The notes below the pieces were generated by a model, which saw nothing but the letters and a program-made list of their open reading frames with translations, had not been told where the DNA came from and did no database searches. 14,938 bases of DNA, taken from contig CAYRTL010000115.1 in assembly GCA_964427005.1 (NCBI GenBank), positions 1-14,938 of the forward strand, written 5' to 3'. Shown piece by piece: positions 1 to 5,948 of this stretch (its first letter is position 1; each line of letters opens with the position of its first letter). The position numbers and the translations under genes were made by a program. Source of the stretch: JAMXLO01 sp964427005 (GTDB lineage Bacteria; Pseudomonadota; Alphaproteobacteria; Acetobacterales; Acetobacteraceae).

Positions 1-76
1 GGGCTTGGCCCCGGCATCCACGTCTTCGATGAAATGAAGAAAGACGTGGATGGTGGGCCTTCGCCCGCCATGACAT
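1..76. repeat. Head-to-head pair of palindromic intergenic repeats
   Basis: The arms CATCCACGTCTT (15-26) and AAGACGTGGATG (41-52) are perfect inverted repeats separated by 14 bases. Outside each arm lies a GC-rich segment: GGGCTTGGCCCCGG on the left, and GGTGGGCCTTCGCCCGCC on the right, the latter a small hairpin in its own right (53-70). The whole reads as two copies of one unit of the form AAGACGTGGATG-GC hairpin-CATGAC placed head to head. Similar GTGGATG...CATGAC palindromic units are, from memory, scattered between genes in alphaproteobacterial genomes. The pair sits just downstream of the imuB stop and could fold into a long stem that ends or stabilises the imuAB transcript. There is no T-run on either side, so it is not a classical intrinsic terminator. 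The left unit may be cut by the window edge. Confidence 0.6.
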
Positions 77-85
77 GAAAACGGA

Positions 86-1615
86 TCAGCCGAACAGACC
101 ATGCAAATACCAGCGCGGCATCCGATCCGGGGCATGCAGTCCGGCGCGGAAGATCCAAAACCGGGCGCCATCAGAATCCTCGACCCGATAGTAGTCACGG
201 ATCAGATCGATTTCCGGGCGCTCAACGGATGACTTGCCACGCCACCACTCGGCGGCGATCCGCTCAGGGCCCGCGGCAGCACGCACGCGATGCGCTACGC
301 CGCGCCAGCTAAACCGGATTGGCGGATCATCAGGCACTGGCGCAATCACTTCGATCTCTTCCGGTCGGCGCAACAGGCGAATGGGGCGCGGCACGGCAGG
401 ATCATTCATCCAGGACGGTTGCTTCACCGGCAACGGTGGCACACGTCGCACCGCTCGCTCAGGCACATGGCTCGCATATGGCTCGACACGTGACACGCAA
501 TGCGAGCCAAGACGATTGGTCAGTGTATCGATCACGCCAGCCATACGATTGCCGACATCCTGTGCCGCGCCGTCAGTAAGCCGTGTCTGCGACGCTGCTT
601 GCGACGCGACGATTTCGGCTTCCAGCACAACAACCTCGATGCCGAAGCCCGGATCGACGCTATCCAGCTTTTCACCAAGCAGCCTGGTCACATAAGCAGC
701 GTCGCGCACCGGCAATGCGGTTGTCGCAGTAATCCGCGGCACGGCGTCATCAACGCGGAAGAACCGCGCGACGAAGCGCTGGCTACCCTTGTCCTGCTCC
801 GCCAGGCGCCGGCACAAACGTTCCGCAAGCCGCGTCAGAGCACGTGACAGATCTTCCGGTGTGCCGATCGGTTCGGCAAAGGCCAGGCGCTCCTGCCATT
901 CAGTCGGCTGGCGCGGCCAATCGATGGCTTCCTCTATCCCGCCCAAAGCCTGGTCCAGGCGCAACACCGGCAAGGCACCGAAACGGGCAGTGATCTGCGC
1001 CCGCGGAATGCGCAGCAGGTCTCGCACCGTGCGCAGTCCAAGCCGGCGCAGCCCGGTCACGGTGCCACCCTCGAGCCGCAGACTGGTGAGAGGCAGTTCG
1101 GCGAGCGCCGTCTTTTCCTGCCCTGACGGCAGAATGGTCCGGTTCGTCCCCGCATGAGCCAGGGCCCAGGCAGCGCCGGTGGCGCCTGCAACCGCAAGTC
1201 GACAAGGAACTGCATTCCGCTCCAGGCGGACAGCCAGGTCATCCAGCAATTCGGCCTCCGTGGCGAAAACCGCTGTGCAGCCGGTGATGTCCAGCCATAG
1301 TCCCTCCGGCGGATCGGGCGCCGCCATCGGCGTATAGCGCTCACACCAGGCCGCCAGCCTGCCCAGTGCAGCCTCGTCAGCTACCGGGTCGGCTTCGACA
1401 GGCACCAGCCCGGGACAGACCGCACGAGCCGAGGTCAGGGTCTGGCCAGGTGACAATCCCTGGGCTTCGCCATGCACGCCGACTGCGGCCAGATGCCGCA
1501 CGCCGCGGATGGCCTCGATCGTGACCAGCGGCCTATCCGGCGAGACGGAGGCGTTGCGGCTCAGGCGCGTGATCGGCCAGTGCGGCAACCACACGGAGAG
1601 GATGCGTCGCGTCAT
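86..1615 (-). CDS. imuB: ImuB, Y-family polymerase-like mutagenesis protein
   Basis: ImuB is a catalytically inactive Y-family polymerase homologue. With ImuA and DnaE2 it forms the SOS-induced mutasome for error-prone translesion synthesis, acting as the hub that contacts the beta clamp. The 509-residue protein opens with MTRRILSVWLPHWP and ends in the family's typical WYLHGLFG. Where active polymerases have the Asp of the DMD motif and the Asp-Glu of SLDEAYLDV, this protein has VWLPHW near residues 8-13 and EGLWLDIT further on, so the metal-binding acidic residues are missing, as expected for ImuB. A UmuC-like domain fills roughly the first 350 residues; the rest is the ImuB-specific C-terminus. 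The start at 1615 is chosen because a GGAGG (1622-1626) precedes it at good spacing and the conserved N-terminus begins there; an upstream ATG at 1660 would add 15 residues unlike the family. It overlaps the end of imuA by 83 bases. dnaE2 is not in the 85 bases seen downstream. Confidence 0.93.
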   Translation of the reverse strand: MTRRILSVWLPHWPITRLSRNASVSPDRPLVTIEAIRGVRHLAAVGVHGEAQGLSPGQTLTSARAVCPGLVPVEADPVADEAALGRLAAWCERYTPMAAPDPPEGLWLDITGCTAVFATEAELLDDLAVRLERNAVPCRLAVAGATGAAWALAHAGTNRTILPSGQEKTALAELPLTSLRLEGGTVTGLRRLGLRTVRDLLRIPRAQITARFGALPVLRLDQALGGIEEAIDWPRQPTEWQERLAFAEPIGTPEDLSRALTRLAERLCRRLAEQDKGSQRFVARFFRVDDAVPRITATTALPVRDAAYVTRLLGEKLDSVDPGFGIEVVVLEAEIVASQAASQTRLTDGAAQDVGNRMAGVIDTLTNRLGSHCVSRVEPYASHVPERAVRRVPPLPVKQPSWMNDPAVPRPIRLLRRPEEIEVIAPVPDDPPIRFSWRGVAHRVRAAAGPERIAAEWWRGKSSVERPEIDLIRDYYRVEDSDGARFWIFRAGLHAPDRMPRWYLHGLFG

Positions 1616-2366
1616 CCGAAGCCTCCATGATCCATTCCCCAGGCCGTCCGCCGCGGGCATGCGTCAACGCCACGTGCCAGCGCGGCCGGCCAGGTTCCTT
1701 GCCCTCCTTCGCACTCGGCATTGGGGTCAGATGCCAGCGGGTGACGGCGACACTGGCCTCGCGATCCGCAGTCTTGTGGCCGTGCGGCCAACGGCGCAGC
1801 ACGAAGCCCGTGGAGCCGTGGCGCAGGCACGCAAGCTGCAGCCGGCGCGAGGCGGTTCGGTCGAACTGTCCCACCTCCCCCACCACGGCGGCAGCAACAC
1901 CCTCGCGCAGTGCCAACTCCATGGCGGCAAGCGTCTCGACATCCTTGGCAGGCTGCACCAGCACCAGCCGATTGGGATCGAGCCCGTAGGGCAGCAGCCC
2001 CGGCGGATGCAGGTCGCTTGCCGTGGCGATCCAGAACACCGGCCTCTTCGGCGTAATGCGCGCCAAAAGAGCAGCGACAAAACCGGTGGGTAGCGCAGCC
2101 GTCTCCGTATCCAGCCCTGCCGAACCGATCTCGTGCAACTGGCCCAGCGGCAGGCCACCGCCCAGGCAGTCATCCACCCGGACATCATTGAACGGCAGGA
2201 GAGAGCCGGGCGGCTTGGTGCCCCCACGCAACAGCGCGGCCAGATGTGCCGGCAGGTTTTTCGGCCGGCTGAGCCGGCGCGGACGCAGAAATTCCTTGTC
2301 TTCCCGAGAAGCCGCGGATTCGACAGCAGGGCGCTCGGTAATGCAGATTGTCGGACGCGGAACCAT
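1533..2366 (-). CDS. imuA: ImuA, RecA-like mutasome protein
   Basis: ImuA is a RecA/SulA-related partner of ImuB and DnaE2 in damage-induced mutagenesis. The 277-residue protein has the family's core: LPFNDVRVDDCLGGGLPLGQ (about residues 57-76) followed by LHEIGSAG, then a RecA-like alpha/beta fold with PVFWIATASDLHPPGLLPYGL and RLVLVQPAKDVETLAAMELAL. There is no Walker A lysine (GxxxxGKT), as in other ImuA proteins. The C-terminus TRWHLTPMPSAKEG...GRPRWHVALTHARGG is also typical. Identification rests on these motifs plus the adjacent imuB. ATG at 2366 is the only early Met; the preceding AGGA is only three bases away, so translation may rely on a leaderless or very short leader. The gene starts 32 bases after the Nudix stop and overlaps imuB by 83 bases, suggesting translational coupling. 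A LexA-like box lies directly against the start codon. Confidence 0.9.
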   Translation of the reverse strand: MVPRPTICITERPAVESAASREDKEFLRPRRLSRPKNLPAHLAALLRGGTKPPGSLLPFNDVRVDDCLGGGLPLGQLHEIGSAGLDTETAALPTGFVAALLARITPKRPVFWIATASDLHPPGLLPYGLDPNRLVLVQPAKDVETLAAMELALREGVAAAVVGEVGQFDRTASRRLQLACLRHGSTGFVLRRWPHGHKTADREASVAVTRWHLTPMPSAKEGKEPGRPRWHVALTHARGGRPGEWIMEASDDATHPLRVVAALADHAPEPQRLRLAG

Positions 2367-2381
2367 GTTTCCTATTTGTTC
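2367..2381. promoter_or_regulatory. LexA (SOS) box of imuAB
   Basis: The plus strand reads GTTTCCTATTTGTTC, that is GTTT-N7-GTTC, one mismatch from the alphaproteobacterial LexA consensus GTTC-N7-GTTC. It ends exactly at the base before the imuA ATG (2366-2364). Known biology supports it: imuA-imuB(-dnaE2) cassettes are LexA-repressed. The overlapping GAACCATGTTTC is also one mismatch from a GAAC-N4-GTTC box of the Gram-positive type, but the alphaproteobacterial reading fits the genome better. Confidence 0.65.
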
Positions 2382-2402
2382 TTAGCCAGCTCCGAGAGTC
2401 AA
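2374..2402 (-). promoter_or_regulatory. Candidate imuA promoter inside the Nudix gene end
   Basis: Read on the minus strand there is TTGACT (2402-2397), a 17-base spacer, then ACAAAT (2379-2374). The -35 matches the consensus in five of six bases; the -10 is weak (three of six). The -35 overlaps the stop codon of the Nudix gene and the -10 lies in the LexA-like box, so LexA binding would block polymerase. Transcription would start at about 2367-2368, right at the ATG, giving a leaderless or nearly leaderless imuA message. This is inference from spacing only. Confidence 0.4.
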
Positions 2403-3166
2403 CGACTCGATTCGCGACTCCGATTCGTCAGCCCTGCACGAATCAAGAACTCCCTGGCGGAAGGCACTGATCCGCCCTCCCCCGTTTCGGCCAGGAACGC
2501 CGCCACTCCGGCCTCTGGCACCACCCGCACCTGCTCGTACTCGGCGTTCCCCCTGGTCTGATGCGCCGCCAGCACCGCTTCGCCGCTCAGCTTTGTGACC
2601 AGCACGAAGCCGAAATCCAGCACATGGCTGCCCGAATGCTCCACGATGCAGATCGGGCGCGGCTCATCCACTGCATCGGACGGGAGCCCCAGCTCCTCCT
2701 GCAGTTCGCTCAGCAACTGCCGCCGCAGATCGACTGTGCCATCCTCGGCCACGGCACTCGCATCGACACTGCCAGCCGGCGGCAGTTGCCACATCCCCGC
2801 CTCGTACACCGCCCCGCGATGCCGCTGCCCCACCGCAACACCGTCCCTGCAGCGCAGCACCCCGCACACTGCCAATGATCGCACGCCTAACTCGGCAAAC
2901 AGCTCGGGCCGCTCGATCTGCGCCACCGCCCGGCGATACTCGGTCAGGTGGCCGATAACCAGGCGCGGCGTAATGCCATCGGCACTGAACACACGGCCAT
3001 TGAACATCCGCCCGCCTCCGTCGGTGGCCACGCGGTGGCAAGCTGCCTGCCACAGGCGTTCCACCTCGCGGTCCACAGCCGGCGACAGTTCGGGCATATC
3101 GCGTGCCACACGCACGACCACATCCGGCGTCACCTCATGCACGGCAAATCCGCCCACCGCCTTCAC
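2399..3166 (-). CDS. Nudix-fold protein with a divergent Nudix box
   Basis: This 255-residue protein resembles Nudix hydrolases, which cleave nucleoside diphosphates linked to another group. The half-box SELQEELGL (residues 153-161) corresponds to REUXEEXGU, with the metal-binding glutamates kept but the Arg replaced by Ser153. The usual G-x5-E part cannot be placed at the canonical distance; instead MWQLPPAGSVD (125-135) precedes it, with a longer insert. WQLPPAGSVD is where Nudix proteins normally have W-E-x-P-x-G. An N-terminal region of about 95 residues of unknown role comes first. The start is GTG at 3166, with GGAGG only a couple of bases upstream; a second GTG three codons in is also possible. 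The gene is on the imuA strand, 32 bases ahead of it, so read-through into imuA is possible. Substrate unknown; whether it is catalytic is uncertain. Confidence 0.75.
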   Translation of the reverse strand: MKAVGGFAVHEVTPDVVVRVARDMPELSPAVDREVERLWQAACHRVATDGGGRMFNGRVFSADGITPRLVIGHLTEYRRAVAQIERPELFAELGVRSLAVCGVLRCRDGVAVGQRHRGAVYEAGMWQLPPAGSVDASAVAEDGTVDLRRQLLSELQEELGLPSDAVDEPRPICIVEHSGSHVLDFGFVLVTKLSGEAVLAAHQTRGNAEYEQVRVVPEAGVAAFLAETGEGGSVPSAREFLIRAGLTNRSRESSR

Positions 3167-3219
3167 TTCCTCCGTGGGGAACCCGATAGTAGGACCTGAT
3201 CACCGAAGGAAGCAGTGCG

Positions 3220-3714
3220 ATGAGTCACGACCATCACCACGAGGCACCGGCCCCCGGCACAGTCGATTGGCGGCACAACGGCGTTCGGGTGATCAAGGGC
3301 AACCAACTCGACCCCAACACCGCCCAGACGCCGGGCATGAACCGCGCCGCAGCCATCAACGCCGCCCGCGTGGGTGCCCAAAAGATCTGGGCCGGCACGG
3401 TCAGCATCTATCCCAATGCCAAGACCGGCGCGCATCACCACGGCGCCCTGGAAAGCGTGATCTACGTCGTACGCGGCAAGGCCCGCATGCGATGGGGCGA
3501 ACACCTGGAGTTTGTCGCGGAAGCGGAAGCGGGCGACTTCATTTTCGTCCCGCCGTATGTCCCCCACCAGGAGATCAACGCCAGCTCAGACGAGACGCTG
3601 GAATGCGTGCTGGTGCGCAGCGACAATGAGGCGGTTGTGGTCAATCTCGACATCGAGCCAGTGGAGAAGCCGGAGGCGGTGTATTGGGTGGATCCGATCC
3701 ACAAGCACCCGTAG
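3220..3714 (+). CDS. Single-domain cupin protein
   Basis: This is a 164-residue cupin, a small beta-barrel that usually holds one metal. Both cupin motifs can be read. The first is G70-AHHHGALE-78, with metal ligands His72, His74 and Glu78. The second is G105-DFIFVPPYVPHQEIN-120, with ligand His116. This matches HxHxxxE and PxGxxHxxxN apart from Tyr113 in place of Gly. A His-rich start (SHDHHHE) may bind metal or may be incidental. There is no signal peptide, so it is probably cytoplasmic. ATG at 3220 has an AAGGA (3206-3210) at proper distance. It is divergent from the Nudix gene (53-base gap) and convergent with the glycosyltransferase gene, 18 bases away. Cupins of this kind may be isomerases, dioxygenases or sugar or auxin-type binding proteins; no specific function can be assigned. 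Confidence 0.85.
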   Translation: MSHDHHHEAPAPGTVDWRHNGVRVIKGNQLDPNTAQTPGMNRAAAINAARVGAQKIWAGTVSIYPNAKTGAHHHGALESVIYVVRGKARMRWGEHLEFVAEAEAGDFIFVPPYVPHQEINASSDETLECVLVRSDNEAVVVNLDIEPVEKPEAVYWVDPIHKHP

Positions 3715-3732
3715 CAACCCGGCAGCTCCTCG

Positions 3733-4701
3733 TCACTTCGTTCCTGAAAGCTTGGCGAGCGCGGCCAGGCGGTGACCGTAGGTGTGCTCCGCTAGGACGC
3801 GTCGTCTACCCGCTTCGCCAATGGCTGATGCCTTTTCGGGATGGCGCTGCAATCGAGCGTAAATATCGTTCAGCTCATCCGCGTCACGGTAGACCAGCAT
3901 CTCGAGGCCCGGCTCGAAGCAGAGCGACAGATCACCTGGGTCATCCGAGACAACTGCGGTGCCTAGCAGGTATGGGTCGAAGTGCCGCTGGTTCAGCCCG
4001 GTAAGCACATTGCCTTCGTTGCGGACGTTCAGCACGGCGAGATGCGCGCCATAGATCGCGGCAAGTTCGTCCAGGCCGACACGGCCCGGATGGATCTGGT
4101 GACGGGTCTGCCCTAGCTGGTGCCACCCTGGACCGTAGAGCTGCATGGGCGTGCGCACCTGTCCGACGAGGGCCAGCCGATGCGGGGTGGGGTTGGCAAC
4201 AAACACCATGTCGGTTCGGCGATCTCTTGCCTCCTGTCGAATGGGTCGCAGGCGTGGGCTCGCTGCGTGCGGCAAGAAGACCGCTCGGGACGGGAAGCCC
4301 AGCTCGTTGTGCAATCCCAGCAGCCCGGTGTCAGTGTAGGCCACTGCATCGAACAACCCGGCCAGGCACCGGCTCTCGTCCGAAAAAAGGTCGCCGACCC
4401 ACCCGACCATGGGCGGACGGTTCGGCAGCGTCGCGAGATGCTCCACGATCGCCACCGGTGTGTGGTAGGCAGTGATCGCCAGGATGAGGTCCGGGGAAAA
4501 CCGGGTGACCGCGCGTCGGATGTGTGCCGCAAGAGGTGCGCCCGTCCAGCGAGCCAGCAGAATCTGTTCGATCGATCGGTGCACGATGGGATTGCGCGTG
4601 GACCCAAGGCACACGTCATGCCCTGCTGCGCGGAAGCCGGCCACCGCATCCTCGGTCCAGTGAGTGACGCTGCCGCGCTTGCCGAGAACGAACAGTCTCA
4701 T
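3733..4701 (-). CDS. CgeB-type glycosyltransferase
   Basis: A 322-residue GT-B fold glycosyltransferase of the CgeB / Glyco_trans_1_2 type, predicted to move a sugar from a nucleotide sugar to an unknown acceptor. The N-terminus (MRLFVLGKRGSVTHWTEDAV) is the Rossmann-like acceptor domain. The C-terminal third carries the family pattern: LAVLNVRNEGNVLTGLNQRHF, then DPYLLGTAVVSDDPGDLSLCF-PGLEMLVYRDADEL, and the end RRRVLAEHTYGHRLAAL. There is no transmembrane segment. It is the last gene of a three-gene minus-strand run, 33 bases after the DUF6362 gene, behind an upstream LexA-box promoter. The ribosome site before 4701 is weak, so translation may depend on coupling. Phages and polysaccharide loci both use such enzymes to alter surface glycans or proteins; with the phage-like neighbours a lysogenic-conversion role is possible but unproven. 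Confidence 0.82.
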   Translation of the reverse strand: MRLFVLGKRGSVTHWTEDAVAGFRAAGHDVCLGSTRNPIVHRSIEQILLARWTGAPLAAHIRRAVTRFSPDLILAITAYHTPVAIVEHLATLPNRPPMVGWVGDLFSDESRCLAGLFDAVAYTDTGLLGLHNELGFPSRAVFLPHAASPRLRPIRQEARDRRTDMVFVANPTPHRLALVGQVRTPMQLYGPGWHQLGQTRHQIHPGRVGLDELAAIYGAHLAVLNVRNEGNVLTGLNQRHFDPYLLGTAVVSDDPGDLSLCFEPGLEMLVYRDADELNDIYARLQRHPEKASAIGEAGRRRVLAEHTYGHRLAALAKLSGTK

Positions 4702-4734
4702 CTCGGCATGTCTGACCGAAACCGACCGTGAGTG

Positions 4735-5172
4735 CTACCGCTCGTTCAGCCCTGCGACGATCAAGTCGATCCCTTGCGCGTGCCACCGCTGCACCGCCTT
4801 GTGATCCGCGCCGATTGCCGCGGCGAGCCGGCGCCAGGGAAACAGGTACCGCTCGGTGATCGGGTGCACGAGACTGCGTGCGCCGACAATGCGCCGTAGT
4901 ACATAACGGTCGATCGGGATCAGCGAGATCCACCCCATCGCCTCGTCCATCCTGGAGATCCGTGCGGCCGATGGGATGGCAGGACGGATGCGGTTAGCTG
5001 TCCAGCCATAGCTCTCAATCGCGGTCCGCACGATGTCGAGCGACGAACTGCGCAGCCGGGTAGACCAGCCCGATCCTGGCAGGGCCAGCAATGTGGCACC
5101 GGCCTCCTCCAGCCGGTAGGTCACCAGCTCAGTATCGAACGGCCGCACATCCGCGGCGGGAGCCTGGCTCAT
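4735..5172 (-). CDS. DUF6362 family HTH protein, phage-associated
   Basis: A 145-residue protein that I recognise as DUF6362-like, a family found largely in phages and prophages of Alphaproteobacteria. Seen: an N-terminal helix VTYRLEEAGATLLALPGSGW (17-36), the central RISRMDEAMGWISLIPIDRYVLRRIVGAR (about 71-99), and a C-terminal helix-turn-helix-like stretch FPWRRLAAAIGADHKAVQRWH (111-131) followed by GIDLIVAGLNER. The Trp and RxW-type residues at 113 and 130 suggest DNA binding in the manner of a recombination-directionality or terminase small-subunit protein, but the function is unknown. ATG at 5172 is chosen because AAGGAG stands eight bases before it; the open frame extends to 5376 but its extra N-terminus is the antisense shadow of the next gene. 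It lies 20 bases downstream of the GcrA-like gene and 33 bases before the glycosyltransferase gene, consistent with one transcript. Confidence 0.78.
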   Translation of the reverse strand: MSQAPAADVRPFDTELVTYRLEEAGATLLALPGSGWSTRLRSSSLDIVRTAIESYGWTANRIRPAIPSAARISRMDEAMGWISLIPIDRYVLRRIVGARSLVHPITERYLFPWRRLAAAIGADHKAVQRWHAQGIDLIVAGLNER

Positions 5173-5192
5173 GGCGGGATCTCCTTGTGCGG

Positions 5193-5483
5193 TCAACGGG
5201 GGAAGACCGGCAGTGGGTAGAGCGTGTTCTCCAGCACGGTGCCCGTCGTGATCGCCCCCCAGCTTCGCGGATGCCCGGCGGGCAGAGGATCGCGGCGTGG
5301 GTCCTCGGGCGGGGGGATGAACTCCCGCGGCGGTGGGCGGGCGCCAATGCGTCGGCCGCGCTCGATGATCGACCAACGGGTGAGACCGAGAATCGCTGCT
5401 ACCGTGTCCCAGGAGGCGCCCTCGGCCCGAAGCCGCCTGATCTGGGCATCCTGCGCAGCGGTCCAGGTAAGCTTCTTGGGCAT
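5193..5483 (-). CDS. GcrA-like HTH DNA-binding protein
   Basis: A 96-residue protein whose N-terminal half is a helix-turn-helix of the GcrA/SANT-like kind: LTWTAAQDAQIRRLRAEG (5-22), then SWDTVAAILGLTRWSIIERGRRIGA (24-48). GcrA proteins are sigma-70-associated transcription regulators of Alphaproteobacteria, and phages carry small relatives. The second half is Pro/Arg-rich (PPREFIPPPEDPRRDPLPAG) with a conserved-looking end, SWGAITTGTVLENTLYPLP. The start at 5483 is favoured over the ATG at 5510 because AGAGGTGAT precedes it at good spacing and because the earlier ATG would place coding sequence on the LexA box. It is first in the operon with the DUF6362 and CgeB-like genes. It probably regulates the cassette or host genes; this is inference. 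Confidence 0.75.
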   Translation of the reverse strand: MPKKLTWTAAQDAQIRRLRAEGASWDTVAAILGLTRWSIIERGRRIGARPPPREFIPPPEDPRRDPLPAGHPRSWGAITTGTVLENTLYPLPVFPR

Positions 5484-5493
5484 ATCACCTCTT

Positions 5494-5508
5494 GAACAAA
5501 ACAAGAAC
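5494..5508. promoter_or_regulatory. Perfect LexA (SOS) box
   Basis: The plus strand reads GAACAAAACAAGAAC, GAAC-N7-GAAC with no mismatch (GTTC-N7-GTTC on the other strand), the alphaproteobacterial LexA consensus direct repeat. It lies 11-25 bases upstream of the GcrA-like start and directly downstream of the -10 of the minus-strand promoter, over the expected transcription start, an ideal site for repression. It is a better match than the imuA box. The divergent XRE repressor starts 90 bases away, so LexA could affect both directions. Confidence 0.75.
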
Positions 5509-5512
5509 ATGC

Positions 5513-5541
5513 ACGTTAGTAACTCAGACCGTGTATGTCAA
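5513..5541 (-). promoter_or_regulatory. Sigma-70 promoter of the three-gene SOS cassette
   Basis: On the minus strand a perfect -35 TTGACA (5541-5536) is followed by a 17-base spacer and TAACGT (5518-5513) as -10, which matches TATAAT in three of six positions including the first two and the last. Transcription is expected to begin near 5506, within the LexA box, leaving a leader of about 20 bases before the ATG at 5483. Confidence 0.6.
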
Positions 5542-5551
5542 TATACATGAC
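5532..5551. promoter_or_regulatory. Palindromic operator candidate between divergent regulators
   Basis: TGTAT (5532-5536) and ATACA (5543-5547) are inverted repeats with a six-base centre, and GTCA (5537-5540) and TGAC (5548-5551) form a second, nested inverted repeat. The site covers the -35 of the minus-strand promoter and is followed by AATAAT (5553-5558), a near-perfect -10 for the plus-strand XRE gene that lacks a good -35. Short palindromes like this are typical targets of XRE/cI-type repressors, so it may be the binding site of the adjacent protein. The surrounding 60 bases are AT-rich relative to the window. Confidence 0.45.
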
Positions 5552-5597
5552 TAATAATTCTCTGGCACCGTTAGGGATTCTGACGTAGGATGCAGCA

Positions 5598-5942
5598 ATG
5601 ACCACTCCACGAGACATCGGTGCGCGCATCCGCGCCGCGCGCGAGGACCAGGGCTGGACTCAGGACCAATTGGCAGCGGCGGTTGGTGTCTCCCGCAGTG
5701 CGGTGGCCCAGTGGGAAACCGGTCGCGCCGGCCAGGTGACGGCCAACCTGACGCGTGTCGCCGCCGCGCTCGACATCGGGGTCGAGCAGTTGATGTACGG
5801 CCGGGAAAGAGCCGGTCCCGGCCAGCCCTACAGCGGTGACGAACTCGCCATGCTGCGCCTCTATCGCGAATGTTCCGGTGAGGATCGGCAGCTTCTACTG
5901 CGGACTGCCAGACGGCTGGCGAAGAACTCGACTAAGGCTTGA
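5598..5942 (+). CDS. XRE-family (cI-like) transcriptional regulator
   Basis: A 114-residue protein with a classic XRE helix-turn-helix from about residue 7 to 65: IGARIRAAREDQGWTQDQLAAAVGVSRSAVAQWETG, then the helix NLTRVAAALDIGVEQLMYG. The recognition helix is SRSAVAQWETGR. The C-terminal 40 residues (SGDELAMLRLYRECSGEDRQLLLRTARRLAK) form a short helical tail, too small for a LexA-like autocleavage domain, so RecA-stimulated self-cleavage is not expected. An AGGA seven bases before the ATG supports the start. It is divergent from the GcrA-like/DUF6362/CgeB operon, as a cassette repressor would be, and convergent with the phosphate acetyltransferase gene six bases away. Confidence 0.88.
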   Translation: MTTPRDIGARIRAAREDQGWTQDQLAAAVGVSRSAVAQWETGRAGQVTANLTRVAAALDIGVEQLMYGRERAGPGQPYSGDELAMLRLYRECSGEDRQLLLRTARRLAKNSTKA

Positions 5943-5948
5943 TCGCCG

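Noticed and set aside
234..847. Open plus-strand frames opposite imuB
   Set aside because: They are antisense shadows of a well supported ImuB; low-complexity Arg/Ser/Pro-rich products typical of GC-rich reverse frames.
2361..2374. Gram-positive-type LexA box reading GAAC-N4-GTTC at the imuA start
   Set aside because: One mismatch, overlapped by the alphaproteobacterial box, which fits the lineage and the second, perfect site at 5494-5508.
2595..3629. 344-codon plus-strand open frame through the Nudix and cupin region
   Set aside because: Overlaps two recognisable proteins in other frames; its product is Arg/Pro/Ser-rich with no motif and no ribosome site.
5173..5376. N-terminal extension of the DUF6362 frame
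   Set aside because: It overlaps the GcrA-like gene, and a clear AAGGAG stands before the ATG at 5172.
3733..5942. Complete prophage or integrated plasmid
   Set aside because: No integrase, terminase, portal, capsid, lysis gene or flanking att-like direct repeat was recognised; the region is better called a small island or remnant.
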